This document shows positions 39,894-48,208 of a stretch of 64,000 nucleotides of DNA, piece after piece. The notes beneath the pieces were generated by a model. That model was not told where the DNA came from and ran no database searches. It saw nothing but the letters and a program-made list of their open reading frames with translations. The translations under genes were made by a program, and so were the position numbers. This DNA is from Pseudoxanthomonas sp. SE1 (GTDB taxonomy: Bacteria > Pseudomonadota > Gammaproteobacteria > Xanthomonadales > Xanthomonadaceae). The stretch covers positions 2,037,001-2,101,000 of the forward strand of contig NZ_CP113783.1 in assembly GCF_029542205.1 (NCBI RefSeq), in the 5' to 3' direction. How positions within the stretch are numbered: position 1 is the stretch's first letter; each line of letters starts with the position of its first letter.

Positions 39894-40931
39894 ATGAACG
39901 ACACTGCCATCCACGACGAAACCCAGCCGGGCGAAGCCGAGCTCGTACAACTGGTGCAACGCGCCATCTCCAAGCCGCTGGTCACCCATATCTACACGGC
40001 TGATCCCTCCGCGCATGTGTTCGAGGGACGGCTCTACATCTATCCCTCGCACGACATCGACAGCGGCGGGGCTTTCGACGACGAGGGAGGCCACTTCGGC
40101 ATGGAGGACTACCACGTGCTGCGGATGGACACACCGGAGGGCGAGGCCATCGACTGTGGCATGGCTCTGCACGTGCATGATGTGCCATGGGCCGACAAGC
40201 AGATGTGGGCACCGGATGCCGCGAGCCGCGAGGGTCGCTATTACCTCTATTTCCCCGCCAAGGACGGCGGTGGCCTGTTCCGTATCGGCGTGGCGGTGGC
40301 GGAGAAACCGGAAGGGCCGTTCACCGCCGAACCGGATCCCATCGAAGGCGCGTACTCGATCGATCCGGCCGTGTTCGAGGACGACGACGGGGCGCATTAC
40401 CTGTACTTCGGCGGCATCTGGGGCGGCCAGTTGCAGAAGTACCGCGACAACCGCTACGACGCGGCCCACGAGGAGCCGGTGGGCGATGCGCCTGCGCTGG
40501 GGCCGCGCGTCGGCCGGTTGGACGCGGGCATGACCACGCTGGCCGAAGCCACGCGCGAGATCGTGATCCTGGACGAACACGGGCAGCCGCTGCGCGCCGA
40601 CGACCACGCGCGCCGATTCTTCGAAGGTCCCTGGGTGCACAAATACGAAGGCCGGTACTACCTGTCGTACTCCACCGGCAACACGCATCTGCTGTGCTAT
40701 GCCGTGGGCGATGACCCGTATGGCCCGTTCACCTACGGCGGCGTGATCCTGAAGCCTGTCGTCGGCTGGACCACCCACCATTCCATCTGTGCGTTCGGTG
40801 GGCAGTGGTACCTGTTCTATCACGATGCGTTGATGTCGGGCGGCGTGACGCACCTGCGTTCCGCCAAGTGCACCGTGCTGCACCACGACGCGGACGGGCG
40901 CATCCGCACCATCGATCCCTATGGCGGCTGA
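39894..40931 (+). CDS. GH43 beta-xylosidase/arabinofuranosidase, cytoplasmic
   Basis: 345 residues without signal peptide, so probably cytoplasmic, acting after import by the preceding symporter. The catalytic triad is visible as IYTADPSAHVFEGRLY (Asp), SIDPAVFEDDDGAHY (Asp) and RFFEGPWVHKYEGRYY (Glu). Single-domain GH43. The start ATG at 39894 gives family length. It overlaps the epimerase gene by 11 bases. Confidence 0.92.
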   Translation: MNDTAIHDETQPGEAELVQLVQRAISKPLVTHIYTADPSAHVFEGRLYIYPSHDIDSGGAFDDEGGHFGMEDYHVLRMDTPEGEAIDCGMALHVHDVPWADKQMWAPDAASREGRYYLYFPAKDGGGLFRIGVAVAEKPEGPFTAEPDPIEGAYSIDPAVFEDDDGAHYLYFGGIWGGQLQKYRDNRYDAAHEEPVGDAPALGPRVGRLDAGMTTLAEATREIVILDEHGQPLRADDHARRFFEGPWVHKYEGRYYLSYSTGNTHLLCYAVGDDPYGPFTYGGVILKPVVGWTTHHSICAFGGQWYLFYHDALMSGGVTHLRSAKCTVLHHDADGRIRTIDPYGG

Positions 40932-41775
40932 TCGGCTGTCGCCGCGCGACGATGCGCTTGCGCCCATGCCGGCCGGTCCGCTGCACTGGTTGCGCGCAGG
41001 TCGGCTGCAGGTCGCGTTGGCGCCGGACGCCGGGGGGCGTCTCGCGCAGATCCGTTTCGACGGAATGGACTGGCTGGTGGGACCGGACGACGGCTGGCCC
41101 GCGACCATCGCCTGGGGCTGCTACCCCATGGTGCCGTGGGCGGGCCGTCTGCGTGGTGGACACTTTGACCTCGCCGGCGCGTCCCATGCCGTGCCGGTGA
41201 ACTTCGGTGGTCATGCGATCCATGGCGTCGGATTCTCGCGGGCTTGGCAGATCGATGCGCCAGATGCGAACCGCGCCGAGATGTCGCTCGTGCTTCCGCA
41301 AGACGACTACTGGCGCTTCGGAGGCACCGCGACGCAATCGGTGTGCATTGAAGGCGATCGACTGTTGCTGCGACTCGCTGTGCAGGCGGGGAAGCAGGCG
41401 ATGCCCGCCGTGCTCGGTTGGCACCCCTGGTTCCGCAAACCCGATCGACTGGTCTTCGAACCCGAGGCCATGTACCCGCGCGACGCCGAAGGTATCGCCA
41501 CGCTGCCGCGCATACCGCCCAGCCCCGGCCCGTGGGATGACTGTTTCGTGGCGGGCGGTGAGATCGCCCTGCATCGTGCCGACCAGGTGTTGCAGCTGCG
41601 CGCCGACACCGATCACTGGGTGGTGTACGACGGTGCCGCCCATTCGACCTGCGTCGAACCGCAGACCGGACCACCCGATGCGTTCACGCTTGCGCCGCGC
41701 GTGTTGTCGCCGGGCCAGCGCCTGCACCTGACGTTCGAACTCGCCTGGCAGAGGGGCGAGGGGAGGGCGGCATGA
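40921..41775 (+). CDS. Aldose 1-epimerase family protein
   Basis: 284 residues. The galactose-mutarotase-like sandwich shows GRLAQIRFDGMDWLVG, NFGGHAIHGVGFSRAW (His), LGWHPWFRK (His) and CVEPQTGPPDAF (Glu), which fits the His, His and Glu catalytic set. It would speed anomer conversion of xylose for XylA. It overlaps the preceding GH43 gene and, by ATGA, the next gene. Confidence 0.9.
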   Translation: MAADRLSPRDDALAPMPAGPLHWLRAGRLQVALAPDAGGRLAQIRFDGMDWLVGPDDGWPATIAWGCYPMVPWAGRLRGGHFDLAGASHAVPVNFGGHAIHGVGFSRAWQIDAPDANRAEMSLVLPQDDYWRFGGTATQSVCIEGDRLLLRLAVQAGKQAMPAVLGWHPWFRKPDRLVFEPEAMYPRDAEGIATLPRIPPSPGPWDDCFVAGGEIALHRADQVLQLRADTDHWVVYDGAAHSTCVEPQTGPPDAFTLAPRVLSPGQRLHLTFELAWQRGEGRAA

Positions 41776-42785
41776 AGGTTCATCTGCAATGGGTCTCTCG
41801 CCTCGCGTCGCTGGTAGTCGGTGTTCGGACGGTTGTCGTCCGCTGTGTTGTGCTCGCATCGATGGTGTGGATCCTCGCCGCGCCTGTGCATGCGCAGGAC
41901 GATGCGATGACCGCAATCGCCACGCCGCTGCAGCCCGACGCCATTCCGCTCGTCTTCCGTCCAACGCCGGACAGCAAGGATGCCGAAGCCTGGCACCGCC
42001 AGTACGGCAGCGTGTTCGTGCGCAATGTCAGCAGGGCAACGCTCACGCCGTTCCTGCCGGATCCCGCCAAGGCGACCGGCACTGCCGTGATCGTGGCGCC
42101 GGGCGGAGGCTTCCGTTCGTTGTCGATGCAGAACGAGGGGTGGGAGGTGGCACGCGCATTGGCGGACCGCGGTATCGCCGCGTTTGTGCTGAAGTACCGG
42201 CTGGAGCGAACACCCGATGACCTCGATGGCTTCGCACAATCGGTGCAGGCGATGCTGTCCGGGCCCGTGCCACCGCATCGCGTGGATCCGGCGGCCTCGA
42301 TTCCGCGGCTTGGTCCACAACTCGCCGATGCGCGTGCGGCATTCGCCCTGGTGCGCAGCCGCGCAACCGAATGGGGCGTGGACCCGCACCGCATCGGCAT
42401 GGTCGGCTTCTCTGCGGGCGCCATGTTGACGCTCGCCACGACGCTGGCCGTCGAAGACGCGAAGCCTGCTTTCATCGCCACCATCTATGGGCCGTTGGCC
42501 GCGATGGCGGTGCCCGCGGACGCACCGCCGCTGTTCGTCGCGATCGCGGCTGACGATGGCCTGTTCTCCGACAGCGGGTTCGGCCTGGTCGAAGGATGGC
42601 GCGCCGCACGGCGGCCGGTGGAATTCCATCTCTACGAACAGGGTGGCCACGGGTTCGGGATGTATCGCAAGCCGACGACGAGCACGGGCTGGTTCGATGC
42701 GTTCGCGAGTTGGATGGCGATGCATGGTTGGCTGGAGCGGGGCGGGCAGGGACGTCAACCCGCAATGGAGGAGAAGACGCGATGA
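41772..42785 (+). CDS. Alpha/beta-hydrolase esterase (acetylxylan esterase-like)
   Basis: 337 residues. After a hydrophobic N-terminal signal (VVLASMVWILAAPVHAQ) comes a hydrolase fold with oxyanion motif TAVIVAPGGGFRSLSMQ, the nucleophile in GMVGFSAGAML, the acid in AIAADDGLFSD and the base in EQGGHGFGMY. Such proteins in xylan loci are often labelled acetylxylan esterase or, wrongly, endo-xylanase. De-esterification of xylo-oligosaccharides is the likely role. ATGA overlaps occur on both sides. Confidence 0.85.
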   Translation: MKVHLQWVSRLASLVVGVRTVVVRCVVLASMVWILAAPVHAQDDAMTAIATPLQPDAIPLVFRPTPDSKDAEAWHRQYGSVFVRNVSRATLTPFLPDPAKATGTAVIVAPGGGFRSLSMQNEGWEVARALADRGIAAFVLKYRLERTPDDLDGFAQSVQAMLSGPVPPHRVDPAASIPRLGPQLADARAAFALVRSRATEWGVDPHRIGMVGFSAGAMLTLATTLAVEDAKPAFIATIYGPLAAMAVPADAPPLFVAIAADDGLFSDSGFGLVEGWRAARRPVEFHLYEQGGHGFGMYRKPTTSTGWFDAFASWMAMHGWLERGGQGRQPAMEEKTR

Positions 42786-43801
42786 ACGTCCATCGCCTTG
42801 CGTGCGTGTTGCTGTTAGCGACCGTGCTTCCGCTTCCGCTTCCGTTGTCGGCGCAGGCGATCGGGGAGGGGAGGCATGCCGCCAAGCCGCGGTCGAACCC
42901 GCTGATCCGCGACAAGTTCACCGCCGATCCGGCGCCGCTCGTGGTCGGCGACCGTCTCTATCTGTATGTCGGGCACGATCAGGCGCAGCGCGACGAGATG
43001 TTCAACATGCGCGAGTGGCTGGTCTATTCGACCACGGACATGGCGACATGGGTCGACCACGGACCGATCATGAAGGTGGCCGATTTCACCTGGGCCAAGG
43101 CGGACGCGTGGGCGTCGCAGGCCATCGAGAAGGACGGGCGGTTCTGGTTCTACGCGGCCGTCGAACATGACGCCACGCAGCCCGGGAAGGCCATTGCCGT
43201 AGCGGTGTCCGACACCCCGACAGGCCCCTTCGTCGATGCGAAGGGCGAGGCCCTGATCACCAACCGGATGACGCCCAAGGGAACGCACAGCTGGGAGGAC
43301 ATCGATCCCACGGTCTTCACCGACGACGACGGCACCACCTGGATCGCGTGGGGCAATCGGCAGTGCTACATCGCGCGGCTCAAGCCGAACATGATCGAGC
43401 TGGACGGCCCCATCACCGAGATCACGCCTCCGCATTTCGAAGAAGGCCCGTGGCTGCACAAGCGGGGCGAGCTTTACTACCTCACGTACGCTTCCCTGGA
43501 CCGTGCCACGCACCGCGACGAGAAGGTGTCCTATGCCACGGCGACATCACTGGCCGGCCCTTGGACGTATCGCGGCGAACTGACGGGCTCCGGCAAGTAC
43601 AGCTTCACGATCCATCCGGGGATCGCCGAGTTCAAAGGCCATTGGTACCTGTTCCTGCACAACGCCGTACTCGCCATCGGCGACCAGAACGGTGCGATCG
43701 GACGGCGCGCGGTCACGGTCGAGTATCTGCAGTACAACCCAGACGGAACCTTGAAGCCGGTACGGCAGACGGAGGCCGGGATATCGGCAGGGCCGCCATA
43801 G
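42782..43801 (+). CDS. GH43 arabinoxylan arabinofuranohydrolase-like protein, secreted
   Basis: 339 residues with signal peptide (LLLATVLPLPLPLSAQA). The catalytic residues are in RDKFTADPAPLVVGDRLYLY (Asp), DIDPTVFTDDDGTTW (Asp) and HFEEGPWLHKRGELYYLTYA (Glu). The third GH43 of the operon and its last gene. The stop at 43799-43801 abuts a decayed gene fragment. Confidence 0.92.
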   Translation: MNVHRLACVLLLATVLPLPLPLSAQAIGEGRHAAKPRSNPLIRDKFTADPAPLVVGDRLYLYVGHDQAQRDEMFNMREWLVYSTTDMATWVDHGPIMKVADFTWAKADAWASQAIEKDGRFWFYAAVEHDATQPGKAIAVAVSDTPTGPFVDAKGEALITNRMTPKGTHSWEDIDPTVFTDDDGTTWIAWGNRQCYIARLKPNMIELDGPITEITPPHFEEGPWLHKRGELYYLTYASLDRATHRDEKVSYATATSLAGPWTYRGELTGSGKYSFTIHPGIAEFKGHWYLFLHNAVLAIGDQNGAIGRRAVTVEYLQYNPDGTLKPVRQTEAGISAGPP

Positions 43802-43942
43802 CCGGCGATCACGTCATCATCGCTACGCCGTGACCGCGCGAGATTCGCGTCCGCGATCCAGACCACCGTTTCCATATTCGCCTTGCAAGCGGCGCGAGTG
43901 AGGCGGCGGGTGGCGCGCGTGACACGACACCCACCGAAACCT
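43802..43942 (+). pseudogene. Decayed fragment homologous to the partial gene at 63436
   Basis: Read in frame, it gives AGDHVIIATP, a stop, PREIRVRDPDHRFHIR, then LASGASEAAGG and a stop at 43942. The protein at 63436-63987 contains GVKLVAGDHVIIATPWPREI, then RVRESDHTLYN and LASGASEAGSA. The stop replaces the Trp codon (TGG to TGA). DNA identity is high over about 65 bases. Upstream and downstream parts of the gene are absent here. It is a remnant of a duplicated or recombined copy in opposite orientation. Confidence 0.7.
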
Positions 43943-43952
43943 GAGGCCGCAC

Positions 43953-44180
43953 TCAACGCGGTACTGCGTCGCGTGCCCCGGGGTAGTCCCGTTCCGGATC
44001 GGGTTTTGGGCTGTCGCGATCCTGGAGTTGATCGTGATCCTTCCAGCGTGCCTTTTCGTTCCTGTGCTTGTCGGGTGTGTCCGCCTTGGTGCTGTCGCTG
44101 TGAGCGTTATCGCGATGCGCGGGGGTCCGGTTCATCTGGAAACCTGCATTCGTTAGAGCCCGGAACGGGCGTATACGCAT
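43953..44180 (-). CDS. Small hydrophilic hypothetical protein
   Basis: 75 residues, very rich in Asp, Arg, Lys and Pro from residue 16 on (MNRTPAHRDNAHSDST, KPDPERDYPGARDAVPR), with no hydrophobic core. This suggests an intrinsically disordered protein of the kind seen in small stress-associated proteins. A good ribosome-binding site (AGGGAG, 6 bases before the ATG) supports coding. No family recognised. Confidence 0.45.
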   Translation of the reverse strand: MRIRPFRALTNAGFQMNRTPAHRDNAHSDSTKADTPDKHRNEKARWKDHDQLQDRDSPKPDPERDYPGARDAVPR

Positions 44181-44287
44181 TGAGCACTCCCTAGTGGTTA
44201 TCGGACCGTGATCGTGCCGCGTGTTCGTTCACGACAAGCTCACTACCTCGATCATCACAATCCGGAACAGCATCATTGAGGTTCGGC

Positions 44288-45973
44288 ATGAGCAGTGAGA
44301 CAGAATCGACTCCGCAGACCGGCCGTCTGGCACGTCGCGCCACCATTCTGCGGTTCCTGTTCCGATACCGGAAATCCGGGGTTTTCAACGGACTGGCGTT
44401 GGACGCGAGCCTCGAACAGGAGGATGTGACCGACGAAGGCAGTCCGGAGCGTTTCGCCGACGAACTGGAGGCGATGGGTCCGACCTTCGTGAAGCTGGGC
44501 CAGATGCTCTCCACGCGCCCCGACCTCGTGCCACCTGCGTACGCCGTCGCCTTGGAGAGGATGCAGGAAGACGTCGCGCCGATTCCTTACAACTTGGTGC
44601 GTGAACAGGTCGAGGATGCGCTGGGCGTGCGGATCGGCAAGGCTTTCGAGTCCTTCGATGAAACACCGTTGGGATGCGCGTCGCTTGCGCAGGTGCACCG
44701 CGCGACCTTGCGCGACGGGCGCGAGGTCGCGGTCAAGGTCCAGCGGCCGGGCGTGGCACAACAATTACTGAGTGACCTGGAACTGCTTCGCGGTGTCACC
44801 GACGCCGCGGACCGCATGACCGAGCTTGGCAGGCACGTGCGCTTCTCCGAGTGGCTGGCGGAATTCTCGCGTTCGCTGATGGCGGAACTGGACTACGTGG
44901 CCGAGGCGGAGAACCTTGAGCGGTTCCGCCAGCACCTGCTGCCATTCCAACGGCTGTGGGTGCCCGCGCCGATCTGGGACTACACCAGCAAGCGTGTGCT
45001 GACCATGGAACTGGCCCAGGGCACGCGGGTCGACCAGATCACCGGGTTGCGCCGCACCGAGGAGTCGATGACGCCCTTGGCCGAGGAACTGCTGCGCGGC
45101 TACCTGGACCAGATCTTCGTGCATGGCGAGATCCACGCCGATCCGCATCCCGGCAACCTGCGCGTCACCGATGACGGACGCTTGGCGATATTCGACCTGG
45201 GCATGGTGGCCAATGTGCCTCCGCGTCAGCGCGACCGCCTGTTGAAGCTGCTGTTCGCCGCCGTGGACGGCAGGGGCGAGCAGGTCGCCGAGGAGAGCAT
45301 CTCGCTGGGCGTCCGCCTTGATGACTACGACGAGCCGCGCTACCTGCGCGAGGTAGGGCAGTTGATCTCGCGGTACAGCGCGCACCAGGCCTCGATGTCG
45401 GAGGGTCGTGTCGTCCTGGAACTGGTCCGCATCGCGACGCAGTGCGGTCTGCGTACTGCGCCGGAACTGAGCTTGCTGGGCAAGACGCTGTTGAATCTGG
45501 ATACCGTATGCCATGCATTGGCCCCCGGGCTGGACACGCAGCGGCTGGTGGAAGACCAGTTGCAGCACGTGATGCGTGCGCGCCTGCGCAAGTCCCTGTC
45601 CTCGCCCAACCTGGCCAGCGAGATGATGGAGGTGCAGGCGCTGATGCGCGACGGACCGCGCAAGGTATCCGACATCCTGTCGCTCGTCGCTGAGAACCGC
45701 CTGCAGATGCGCGTCACCGGGTTGGAGGAGTCGCGGTTGATGGAGAACCTGCAGAAGATCGCGAACCGCATTTCGGTCGGGGTCATCACCGCAGCACTCA
45801 TCATGGCCTCGTCGCTGATGATGCGCGTTTCCACCCCGCACACGGTGTGGGGATATCCCGTGGTGGCGTTAGTGTTGTTCCTCGTGGGCGTGATGCTGGG
45901 GTGCGGGATCGTTATCAGTTCGCTGCTGAGCGATCACCGTGCGCGCAAGCGGGAAGAGGCCGGGCCACGGTAG
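44288..45973 (+). CDS. ABC1/AarF/UbiB-family atypical kinase
   Basis: 561 residues. Family marks are the KxGQ motif (FVKLGQMLSTRPDLVPP), an Ala-rich nucleotide loop (GCASLAQVHRA), the ATP Lys in VAVKVQRPGV, LMAELDYVAEAENLERF, the catalytic HADPHPGNLRV and the metal Asp in AIFDLGMV. Two membrane helices end the protein (residues about 495-550), as in UbiB. The family supports ubiquinone synthesis; this copy is not near other ubi genes, so it may be a paralogue. The start at 44288 is preceded by TTGAGG. Confidence 0.9.
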   Translation: MSSETESTPQTGRLARRATILRFLFRYRKSGVFNGLALDASLEQEDVTDEGSPERFADELEAMGPTFVKLGQMLSTRPDLVPPAYAVALERMQEDVAPIPYNLVREQVEDALGVRIGKAFESFDETPLGCASLAQVHRATLRDGREVAVKVQRPGVAQQLLSDLELLRGVTDAADRMTELGRHVRFSEWLAEFSRSLMAELDYVAEAENLERFRQHLLPFQRLWVPAPIWDYTSKRVLTMELAQGTRVDQITGLRRTEESMTPLAEELLRGYLDQIFVHGEIHADPHPGNLRVTDDGRLAIFDLGMVANVPPRQRDRLLKLLFAAVDGRGEQVAEESISLGVRLDDYDEPRYLREVGQLISRYSAHQASMSEGRVVLELVRIATQCGLRTAPELSLLGKTLLNLDTVCHALAPGLDTQRLVEDQLQHVMRARLRKSLSSPNLASEMMEVQALMRDGPRKVSDILSLVAENRLQMRVTGLEESRLMENLQKIANRISVGVITAALIMASSLMMRVSTPHTVWGYPVVALVLFLVGVMLGCGIVISSLLSDHRARKREEAGPR

Positions 45974-46049
45974 CGCCATCGCGCTTCACATGGTCTTGCC
46001 CGCGCACGCATGAAGATCAGGCCTCAGCCTTAGCGCCCAAGGTGTCGCC

Positions 46050-46952
46050 ATGCCACGTCCCATCTGGACCGGAACCCTGTCTTTCGGCCTGTTGAACATC
46101 CCGGTGTCGTTGATGTCGGGCGAACGGAAGGTGGACATCAGTTTCCGCATGCTGGACTCGCGCGACAGGAAGCCCATCCGTTTCGAGCGGGTGAATGCGG
46201 AGACCGGCGAGGAGGTGCCCTGGAAGGACATCGTCAAGGCCTTCGAATACGACAAGGGCAGTTACGTGGTCGTCGAGAAGGAGGATATCCAGTCCGCGGC
46301 CCCGGAGACGCACGAGTCCGTGGACGTGGAAGCCTTCGTCGATGCCGACAGCATCGGTATCCGTTTCTACGAGAAACCCTACATCCTCGTCCCTGGCAAG
46401 AAGGCCGAGAAGGGATACGTGCTGTTGCGCGAAACATTGAAGAGCACGAAGAAGATCGGTGTGGCCCGCGTGGTCATTCGAACGCGCGAATACCTGTGCG
46501 CGGTCATCCCCGAAGGCGACGCGCTTGTGCTGATGATGCTGCGCTACCCTCAGGAACTGGTCGATCCGGAAGAGTACAAGCTGCCCTCCGGCAAGGCCGC
46601 CGACTACCGCATCACGGCCAAGGAAGTGGACATGGCGAAGAGCCTGATGCAGTCCATGGAGGCAGAATGGGCGCCGGAGTCCTATCAGGACGAATTCCGC
46701 AAGCGCCTGGAGGCGATCATCAAGAAGCGCATCAAGGCGAAGGGCGCGACTACGAAGTTCGTCGATGCGCCGGTTGAACACGAAGACGCGGCGACCAACG
46801 TCGTGGACTTCATGGCGCTGTTGCAGAAGAGCCTGGACAGCAAGAGCAGGACGCCAGCGAAGAAGACCGCCACGCGCAAGGTGCCGACCGGCAAGGCTGC
46901 AAAGAAGAAGGCTCCCGCCAAGCGGGCGACGAAGCGGGCGGCGGCGAAGTAG
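46050..46952 (+). CDS. ku: Non-homologous end-joining protein Ku
   Basis: 300 residues. Bacterial Ku forms a ring on DNA double-strand ends and recruits LigD. Visible features are MPRPIWTGTLSFGLLNIPV at the start, the beta-barrel core (YDKGSYVVVEKEDI, YEKPYILVPGKKAEKGYVLL) and a Lys/Ala-rich C-terminal tail (KAAKKKAPAKRATKRAAAK) that aids DNA binding or threading. LigD is 1.3 kb downstream in the same orientation. Confidence 0.96.
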   Translation: MPRPIWTGTLSFGLLNIPVSLMSGERKVDISFRMLDSRDRKPIRFERVNAETGEEVPWKDIVKAFEYDKGSYVVVEKEDIQSAAPETHESVDVEAFVDADSIGIRFYEKPYILVPGKKAEKGYVLLRETLKSTKKIGVARVVIRTREYLCAVIPEGDALVLMMLRYPQELVDPEEYKLPSGKAADYRITAKEVDMAKSLMQSMEAEWAPESYQDEFRKRLEAIIKKRIKAKGATTKFVDAPVEHEDAATNVVDFMALLQKSLDSKSRTPAKKTATRKVPTGKAAKKKAPAKRATKRAAAK

Positions 46953-47142
46953 GCGCCAGTGATGCACGCAGGCTGGGAATCCATGCGCTTTGCCCGGGTA
47001 GCGATGGCCGGGAACGCCAGGTCAGCGACTAGCCGCTACCGGTTCTCGTCTGCATCACTGGTGGCGTTGCCGTGGGTTGTCGCGTCCCGACGCATCGACG
47101 GATGCGTCAAGACCATGGCCAAGGAAACGAAGGACGGTTCGC

Positions 47143-47490
47143 ATGAAGGTGCGTGATGCCATGAATCCGGATGCTTGCGTGGCATCCCCGGATGACACCG
47201 CGCAGCAGGCCGCCATCCTGATGGCCGAGAACGACATCGCCAGTCTGCCCGTGGTTGACGAAGGTCGGCTGGCCGGTATGGTAAGTGATCGCGACATCGC
47301 TCTGAATGTCGTCGCTGAGGGTCGGAGTGCATCCACCTGCGTCCGTGACGTCATGACATCCAGGGCGATCTACTGCATCGACGACGAAGACGTTGTTGAC
47401 GTTCTCTTGCGAATGGCGATGCTGGCGTCGAACAGGCTTCCCGTGGTGGACCACGACGGAAAGCTGGTCGGCATCCTGGTCCGCCGCTGA
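47143..47490 (+). CDS. CBS-domain pair protein
   Basis: 115 residues, two CBS motifs only: MKVRDAMNPDACVASPDDTA with LPVVDEGRLAGMVSDRDIAL, then VRDVMTSRAIYCIDDEDVVD with LPVVDHDGKLVGILVRR. CBS pairs bind adenosine nucleotides and sense energy state. It lies between ku and ligD; a regulatory link to end joining is only suggested by position. The start at 47143 follows GAAGGA. Confidence 0.9.
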   Translation: MKVRDAMNPDACVASPDDTAQQAAILMAENDIASLPVVDEGRLAGMVSDRDIALNVVAEGRSASTCVRDVMTSRAIYCIDDEDVVDVLLRMAMLASNRLPVVDHDGKLVGILVRR

Positions 47491-47499
47491 CGCCGCACC

Positions 47500-48126
47500 A
47501 TGGCCGGACGGACGATCGTCCCGTTGGATGGCGTGGGCACCGGTGCGTCGGGCGGTGCGTTCCTCTACGTGTTCCCGTGCGCCTACGAGGACTACGCCAA
47601 GCTCGGCATGTCGAAGGAGCCGTTCGCCCGGCTGTCCGCCTTCGCACCTCGCTACTTCGAGTTCTTTGACTTGGAGCGTGGCTGGCTGGTGCGTGCGGAC
47701 TCCGTGCGGGAGGCGAGGCAGTGGGAAACCTCGTGGCGCAGGCGCCTGCATGCACACACCGCGCCGCCGCCGCTGCTCGTGCCGCGTCGAGCGGCGGGCC
47801 ATACCGAATGGCTGCGCGGAGCGCAGGCCGCACTGGAAGCGGCGCGCGACGACTTCATCCGCCAAGGGTTCACCGTGCACGCAAGTCTGCGGACCTGGGC
47901 CCGGGAGCGTCTGTTCGCCGAGCGGTGGCGACTGGCGGCAATGGAGCAGGCGGCGGTGGCGAAATGGGGCCCCATCGAATTCTGGCCCTGGCAGGTGGAG
48001 CGCACGCCACTGGCAGCCATCCGCGACTGCCTCGATGCCTGTCGTGAGTTGGAGGTCGAGTTCTCCGACGTCGTGTCGGGCGCGTTGCGGGAATGGCATC
48101 GGCGCAGCAGCCTGCTGCCTCCCTGA
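47500..48126 (+). CDS. GIY-YIG/T5orf172-like protein of unknown role
   Basis: 208 residues. The segment FLYVFPCAYEDYAKLGMSKE, then FARLSAFAPRYFEFFDLERG, with REARQWETSWRRRL matches the layout of MUG113/T5orf172 members of the GIY-YIG superfamily (tyrosine, K-x-G-x-S, R-L, and a later Glu). A catalytic Glu may be in QWETSW. The remaining C-terminal half is Arg/Trp-rich with no match. It lies nine bases after the CBS gene and before ligD, so a nuclease function in repair is conceivable; this is inference. Confidence 0.6.
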   Translation: MAGRTIVPLDGVGTGASGGAFLYVFPCAYEDYAKLGMSKEPFARLSAFAPRYFEFFDLERGWLVRADSVREARQWETSWRRRLHAHTAPPPLLVPRRAAGHTEWLRGAQAALEAARDDFIRQGFTVHASLRTWARERLFAERWRLAAMEQAAVAKWGPIEFWPWQVERTPLAAIRDCLDACRELEVEFSDVVSGALREWHRRSSLLPP

Positions 48127-48208
48127 GCGGGAAGACGGCACATGCACGCGCATGCACATCGCGTTGACGACCCGAGTCGCATAAAAGGGAACGTTGAAGG
48201 AGGCGGTG

